From Thiobacillus sp. (GTDB lineage Bacteria; Pseudomonadota; Gammaproteobacteria; Burkholderiales; Thiobacillaceae): DNA of 17,548 nucleotides. Location: positions 1 through 17,548 of the forward strand of contig JAIWOS010000009.1 of NCBI GenBank assembly GCA_020217265.1, read 5' to 3'. The first letter of the stretch is position 1. Each line of letters starts with the position of its first letter. Positions 14,646 to 17,548 of the stretch are shown in pieces. A program made the position numbers and the translations under genes. Under the pieces are notes generated by a model that was given only the letters and a program-made list of their open reading frames with translations, was not told the DNA's origin and did not search any database.

Positions 14646-15773
14646 TTAACTGCGCGGTGTCCGCGCCATCCGCTCATACAGCGCTATCGTCTGGTCGAGC
14701 ATGGCGGAAAGCGGAAAGAAATCGCCAGCCGGCACGGGCGGCGGGGCTTCCAGCAAGTGTCCGATGCGCCGGCTGGCTTCGCCAAGATCGCCAAGCGGCA
14801 GCAGGCCGGGCGGATAAATCTTGCGCAGGATTTCGCCGACGCCGCCATGCTCGTAGCCCGCGGTCGGAACGCCCAGTCGCAGCGCTTCCAATGTGGTGCG
14901 GCCAAACGATTCGGGCTGGGTGGAAAGCGACAGTACCACGCTCGAAATGGCGAGAATGTTTTTCAGGTCGTCGCGCTGGCCCGCGAAACTGAGGTCGGAT
15001 TCCAGGCCCATTGCACGCACGCGGTAACGCAGCTTTTGCAGGTAGCGCCGCTTCGAGGGGGAGGCGCCGCCGACGATCAGTCCGTGCACCGGCAGGCCGC
15101 GCCGCTTGAGCCGGCCGACCAGCTCGATAAAATCCTCGTGCCCCTTGAGCCGGGTGATGCGGCCGGGCAGCGTTACGATCTGCTTGTCGCGCGCGGCAGG
15201 AAATTGCGCGTAGAAACCCGCCTGCCAGGCTTCATCCGGTTTCCAGCCGTGCGGGTAATGCCGGCCGTCGACGCCGCGGTGGATGACGTCGATGCGCCAG
15301 GGCAGGGTGTCGGGGTAGTTTGTCAGGATGTAGTCGCGCACCGTGTCGGACACCGCGATCACGGCCTCGCCACGAGCCATGATGCCGCTGTAGCGGTTGA
15401 CGCCATACAGGCCGTGCACCGTGGTGACGAAGCGCGGCCGCGCCGCAGGATTCATGCCGCGCCAGGCCAGATACGCGATCCAGGCCGGTACGCGCGAACG
15501 CGCATGCACGATGTCGACCTGCTGCTTGATGAGAAAGCGCCGCAGCTTGCGAACCAGCAGCAGGGTTTTCAGCGACTTGACGCCGACGGGCCAGGTGAAA
15601 TGTTCGGCGCCCGACTCGACCAGCGGAGCGACCAGCCGCCCGCCGGCCGACATCACCAGCGCACGGTGGCCGCGCTCGACCAGCGCCTGCGCGATTTCCA
15701 GCGTGCCGCGCTCGACGCCACCGGATTCCAGCGCGGGCAGGAGTTGCAATACAGTCAGTTTCTTTTCAGGCAT
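14646..15773 (-). CDS. GT4-family glycosyltransferase
   Basis: This 375-residue GT-B enzyme starts MPEKKLTVLQLLPALESGGVE, with the ESGGVERGTLE acceptor-side loop common in LPS-related GT4 proteins. The middle has VDIVHARSRVPAWIA and VTTVHGLYGVNRY. The donor domain has LPGRITRLKGHEDFIEL, VGGASPSKRRY, and the E-x7-E motif in ESFGRTTLEALRLG (E288, E296). ATG 15773 is selected because the preceding in-frame residues belong to the coding region of the upstream gene. This start gives a 19-base overlap with the ELM1-family gene, and the ribosome-binding site is weak, so translation probably depends on coupling. It would add a sugar to LPS core or another lipid-linked glycan from the cytoplasmic side. 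The specific donor is not evident. It is the last gene of the minus-strand operon and converges on wbpM. Confidence 0.87.
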   Translation of the reverse strand: MPEKKLTVLQLLPALESGGVERGTLEIAQALVERGHRALVMSAGGRLVAPLVESGAEHFTWPVGVKSLKTLLLVRKLRRFLIKQQVDIVHARSRVPAWIAYLAWRGMNPAARPRFVTTVHGLYGVNRYSGIMARGEAVIAVSDTVRDYILTNYPDTLPWRIDVIHRGVDGRHYPHGWKPDEAWQAGFYAQFPAARDKQIVTLPGRITRLKGHEDFIELVGRLKRRGLPVHGLIVGGASPSKRRYLQKLRYRVRAMGLESDLSFAGQRDDLKNILAISSVVLSLSTQPESFGRTTLEALRLGVPTAGYEHGGVGEILRKIYPPGLLPLGDLGEASRRIGHLLEAPPPVPAGDFFPLSAMLDQTIALYERMARTPRS

Positions 15774-16666
15774 GCGAGTAGCCAGGCCGCGCAACGGTCG
15801 GCCTCGGCGAGCGGTTGGGTGTTGGGATGCAGTGCGCCGTGCGCGCACCACTGGATGAAACGGGTCACGCGCCGGGCATCGGCGAGTTCGGCGAGCGCCC
15901 AGCCGACGCGGCTTTTCGGATTCACCGGCAGGTCGAACACGCCGACATCGGCACCGGCGGTGAGCGCCTCGGTCACCATCGACACGCTGTCCGGGCTCAC
16001 CCACACCGTGCCGGCGGCGGCGAGCTGTGCCGGCAGCCAGTCGGGGCCGGTGGCGGTGTGCGGCACGATGTCCAGGGCATCCAGGGCCGGCAGGCGCGCG
16101 AGAAAATCGCCCGGCGTGCGGCGCGAGGTGGCGAGCGTCCAGCGCACCTGCGGCGTGCGCGTCACCACGCTGCGGATTTGGGTGGCGATCGCGTCGCTGT
16201 TCCATTCGAAATGCTTTGATTCGCCGCCGATCAGGATCAGGCCGCGTTCCGCGCGCGCGGGATCGGGCGCCGGCGGCGGCACGATGCGATTCAGCGCGCC
16301 CTGGCTCACGAAGGTGCGGGCGTCGGCGGCCACGCGGTCGTGCGTCGGCACGATGCAAAAGTCGAACAGGCGGCGTGGCAGGCTGGGCTTCATCAGCACC
16401 GCCGTCGGCGCACCGGTGGCGCGGCCGGCGGCCAGCAGCGTCGCGTGGGTGGCGTGTCCTGCGCCCAGAATCAGGTCGGGCGTGGGAAGACCGCGCGCGG
16501 GCGCGCGTTTGAACACGCCGGCCAGCGCTGCGCGCCAGGCGGGCAGGGCCGGAAGTTCGTGAATCGAGAAAGGCTCGACGCGCGCCAGCGCCTCGGCCAG
16601 CCCGCGCGACTGGTTCAGATGCCCCGGCTTGCCGTCGCCGACGATCCAGACGACCCGGTCAGACAA
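15755..16666 (-). CDS. Mitochondrial-fission-ELM1-family protein
   Basis: The 303-residue product starts VVWIVGDGKPGHLNQSRGLAEAL, with later blocks LILGAGHATHATLLAAGR, VLMKPSLPR, CIVPTHDR, LILIGGESKHFEWN and WVSPDSVSMVTEAL. This is the bacterial ELM1 (DUF1022) family, whose fold looks like GT-B glycosyltransferases and whose members are often near LPS genes. Biochemical function is not established for most. The start is TTG 16666, with AGGG seven bases upstream inside the Uma2-family gene, and the first codon lies in an 8-base overlap with that gene. No ATG nearby fits the conserved N-terminus. It overlaps the downstream GT4 gene by 19 bases. The PDSVSMVTEA segment resembles a nucleotide-sugar-binding turn in GT-B enzymes, so an envelope glycosylation role is plausible but inferred. 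Confidence 0.85.
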   Translation of the reverse strand: MSDRVVWIVGDGKPGHLNQSRGLAEALARVEPFSIHELPALPAWRAALAGVFKRAPARGLPTPDLILGAGHATHATLLAAGRATGAPTAVLMKPSLPRRLFDFCIVPTHDRVAADARTFVSQGALNRIVPPPAPDPARAERGLILIGGESKHFEWNSDAIATQIRSVVTRTPQVRWTLATSRRTPGDFLARLPALDALDIVPHTATGPDWLPAQLAAAGTVWVSPDSVSMVTEALTAGADVGVFDLPVNPKSRVGWALAELADARRVTRFIQWCAHGALHPNTQPLAEADRCAAWLLACLKRN

Positions 16667-17234
16667 TGAGCAGCCCTGTGTCCTCGTACAGATCGTCGAG
16701 CGTGAGTGTCAGCCGGGTGCCGGCACAGCTCACGTCCACCTGGTCGTCGGCCGACAACTCTTGCTCGTACCAGACGTCGTTTGCGTCGCGAAAGAACACC
16801 TTCGCCCACAGTCGTTCGGAGTCGACCAGCAGGTAATACCGCAAGCTTGCCATCCCGCGATACGCGGCCCATTTCTCGCGCACATCCACGCTGGCCGTAG
16901 CGGGAGACAAGACCTCGGCGATGAAACAGGGCGACTGTTTGTAGAGGGGATGGTCGTCGGCGGCATCGCACACCAGCATGGCGTCCGGGTAGTAATACGT
17001 TGCCGATGCAGCAATGCGCAGCTTCATGTCCGCCATGAAGGCCCGGCAGGGCTTGCCGCGCGTGGCGGTGCGCAAGTGGAAGAAAATATTCCCCGCAATA
17101 CGGTTGTGCCGCTCGCTCGCGCCCGCCATGGTGTAGATTTCGCCGCCCACCAATTCGTGCTTGCTGCTGGCGGTTTCTTCGAAGCGGAGATAGTCGGCCT
17201 CATCGACCGGCGAATGGACGTGGGCTTGAGACAT
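16659..17234 (-). CDS. Uma2-family protein (DUF820, predicted PD-(D/E)XK nuclease fold)
   Basis: This 191-residue protein carries Uma2/DUF820 features: KHELVGGEIYTMAGAS near the N-terminus, GNIFFHLRTATRG, the active-site-like YYPDAMLVCD, and FIAEVLSPATASVDVREKW, with Glu and Lys in the order expected for the restriction-endonuclease-like fold, followed by RYYLLVDSE. The family is widespread in bacteria, and its cellular role is largely undefined despite the label endonuclease. The start ATG 17234 has GAGG seven bases upstream. A longer frame to 17282 would run into the thiO 3' end and lacks this site. The preceding thiO stop is about 29 bases away, and the next gene starts 8 bases inside this one, so it appears co-transcribed. 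Nothing here links it to polysaccharide synthesis beyond position. Confidence 0.85.
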   Translation of the reverse strand: MSQAHVHSPVDEADYLRFEETASSKHELVGGEIYTMAGASERHNRIAGNIFFHLRTATRGKPCRAFMADMKLRIAASATYYYPDAMLVCDAADDHPLYKQSPCFIAEVLSPATASVDVREKWAAYRGMASLRYYLLVDSERLWAKVFFRDANDVWYEQELSADDQVDVSCAGTRLTLTLDDLYEDTGLLIV

Positions 17235-17263
17235 GGGCGAGCCTCGGTTGACGGATCGGTGGA

Positions 17264-17548
17264 TTATGGATGGTTTGTCCATCGCCGTTCAAGCGCGGCT
17301 TCCCAGCGGTAAGGCGCAGGGTCGAGCGCCGGCGTCTTGCCCTCGATCAGATCGGCGAGCAGTTCGGCCGAGGCGGGCGCCATCGTCACGCCATAGCGGT
17401 AATGGCCGGCATTAATGTACACATTGTCGAAATCGGGATGGCGGCCGATGAGCGGAATGTTGTCCGGCGCGCCCGGCCGCAACCCGGCCCAGTGCCGGAC
17501 CGGCTGCGCGCCGGCCAGCGCAGGCAGCAGCTGCGCCGCCTCCGCATG
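17264..17548 (-). CDS. thiO: Glycine oxidase ThiO, C-terminal part (5' end outside window)
   Basis: The last 94 residues of an FAD-dependent DAO-family enzyme are visible, open to the window edge. HWAGLRPGAPDNIPLIGRHP followed by NAGHYRYGVTMAPASAELLADLIEG is the typical C-terminal FAD and substrate region of ThiO. The Arg in HYRYG lies at the carboxylate-binding position. ThiO oxidises glycine to iminoacetate for the thiazole part of thiamine. A generic D-amino-acid oxidase remains possible because most of the protein is missing. It is the most upstream visible gene of the minus-strand operon, 29 bases ahead of the Uma2-family gene. Confidence 0.8.
   Translation of the reverse strand, partial: HAEAAQLLPALAGAQPVRHWAGLRPGAPDNIPLIGRHPDFDNVYINAGHYRYGVTMAPASAELLADLIEGKTPALDPAPYRWEAALERRWTNHP

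Noticed and set aside
13700..14677. Minus-strand frame of 325 codons opposite wbpM
   Set aside because: It is antisense to the conserved dehydratase domain, and no motif or plausible start context supports it.
14757..16562. Long plus-strand open frame of 601 codons opposite the GT4 and ELM1-family genes
   Set aside because: It lies antisense to two recognisable proteins in high-GC DNA. Its translation is rich in Arg, Ala and Gln and shows no family motif, so it is a shadow frame.

Overview
This window is a surface-polysaccharide (O-antigen or exopolysaccharide) gene cluster from a Gram-negative proteobacterium, most likely a betaproteobacterium. That placement rests on the moderate-to-high GC, the gene content and the gene style, not on any rRNA. 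Seventeen coding regions fill the window. No tRNA, rRNA, CRISPR array or insertion sequence was seen, and no gap longer than about 50 bases lacks a gene.

Left part (1 to about 10,900, plus strand, hand-counted GC about 38-55% in sampled lines). In order: the 3' part of a TylF-like methyltransferase gene, a ThiO/DAO-type FAD oxidoreductase, a four-helix SMR/ArnE-like membrane protein, two different SAM methyltransferases, dTDP-glucose synthase (RmlA), the dTDP-4-amino-4,6-dideoxygalactose transaminase (WecE/RffA type), an AsnB-type amidotransferase, a heparinase II/III-like protein, and a WbuB-like GT4 glycosyltransferase. RmlA and WecE are two of the three steps to dTDP-4-amino-4,6-dideoxygalactose (dTDP-Fuc4N). 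The middle enzyme, RmlB, is not here, and neither are an N-acetyltransferase, Wzx or Wzy.

Middle part (10,894 to 14,599, plus strand, GC about 65%). Three overlapping genes form a wbpV-wbpL-wbpM set: a 4-reductase of the SDR family, a polyprenyl-phosphate sugar-1-phosphate transferase, and a membrane-anchored UDP-GlcNAc 4,6-dehydratase with Met in place of the usual catalytic Tyr. Together they would make UDP-QuiNAc (or UDP-FucNAc) and place the first sugar on undecaprenyl phosphate. The plus-strand genes overlap by 4 or 8 bases or are separated by very short gaps, so they look like one translationally coupled operon.

Right part (14,646 to 17,548, minus strand, high GC). A convergent operon, in transcription order, holds the 3' end of thiO (glycine oxidase), a Uma2-family protein, an ELM1-family protein starting with TTG, and a GT4 glycosyltransferase. 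A short GC-rich hairpin lies between the two convergent operons.

The base-composition change around 10.9-11.1 kb suggests a variable cassette recombined next to a conserved wbpVLM end. The least explained part is the first 3.9 kb: a TylF-like protein that seems to lack its metal-binding residues, an amino-acid-oxidase-like flavoenzyme, a putative lipid-linked-sugar flippase and two methyltransferases.
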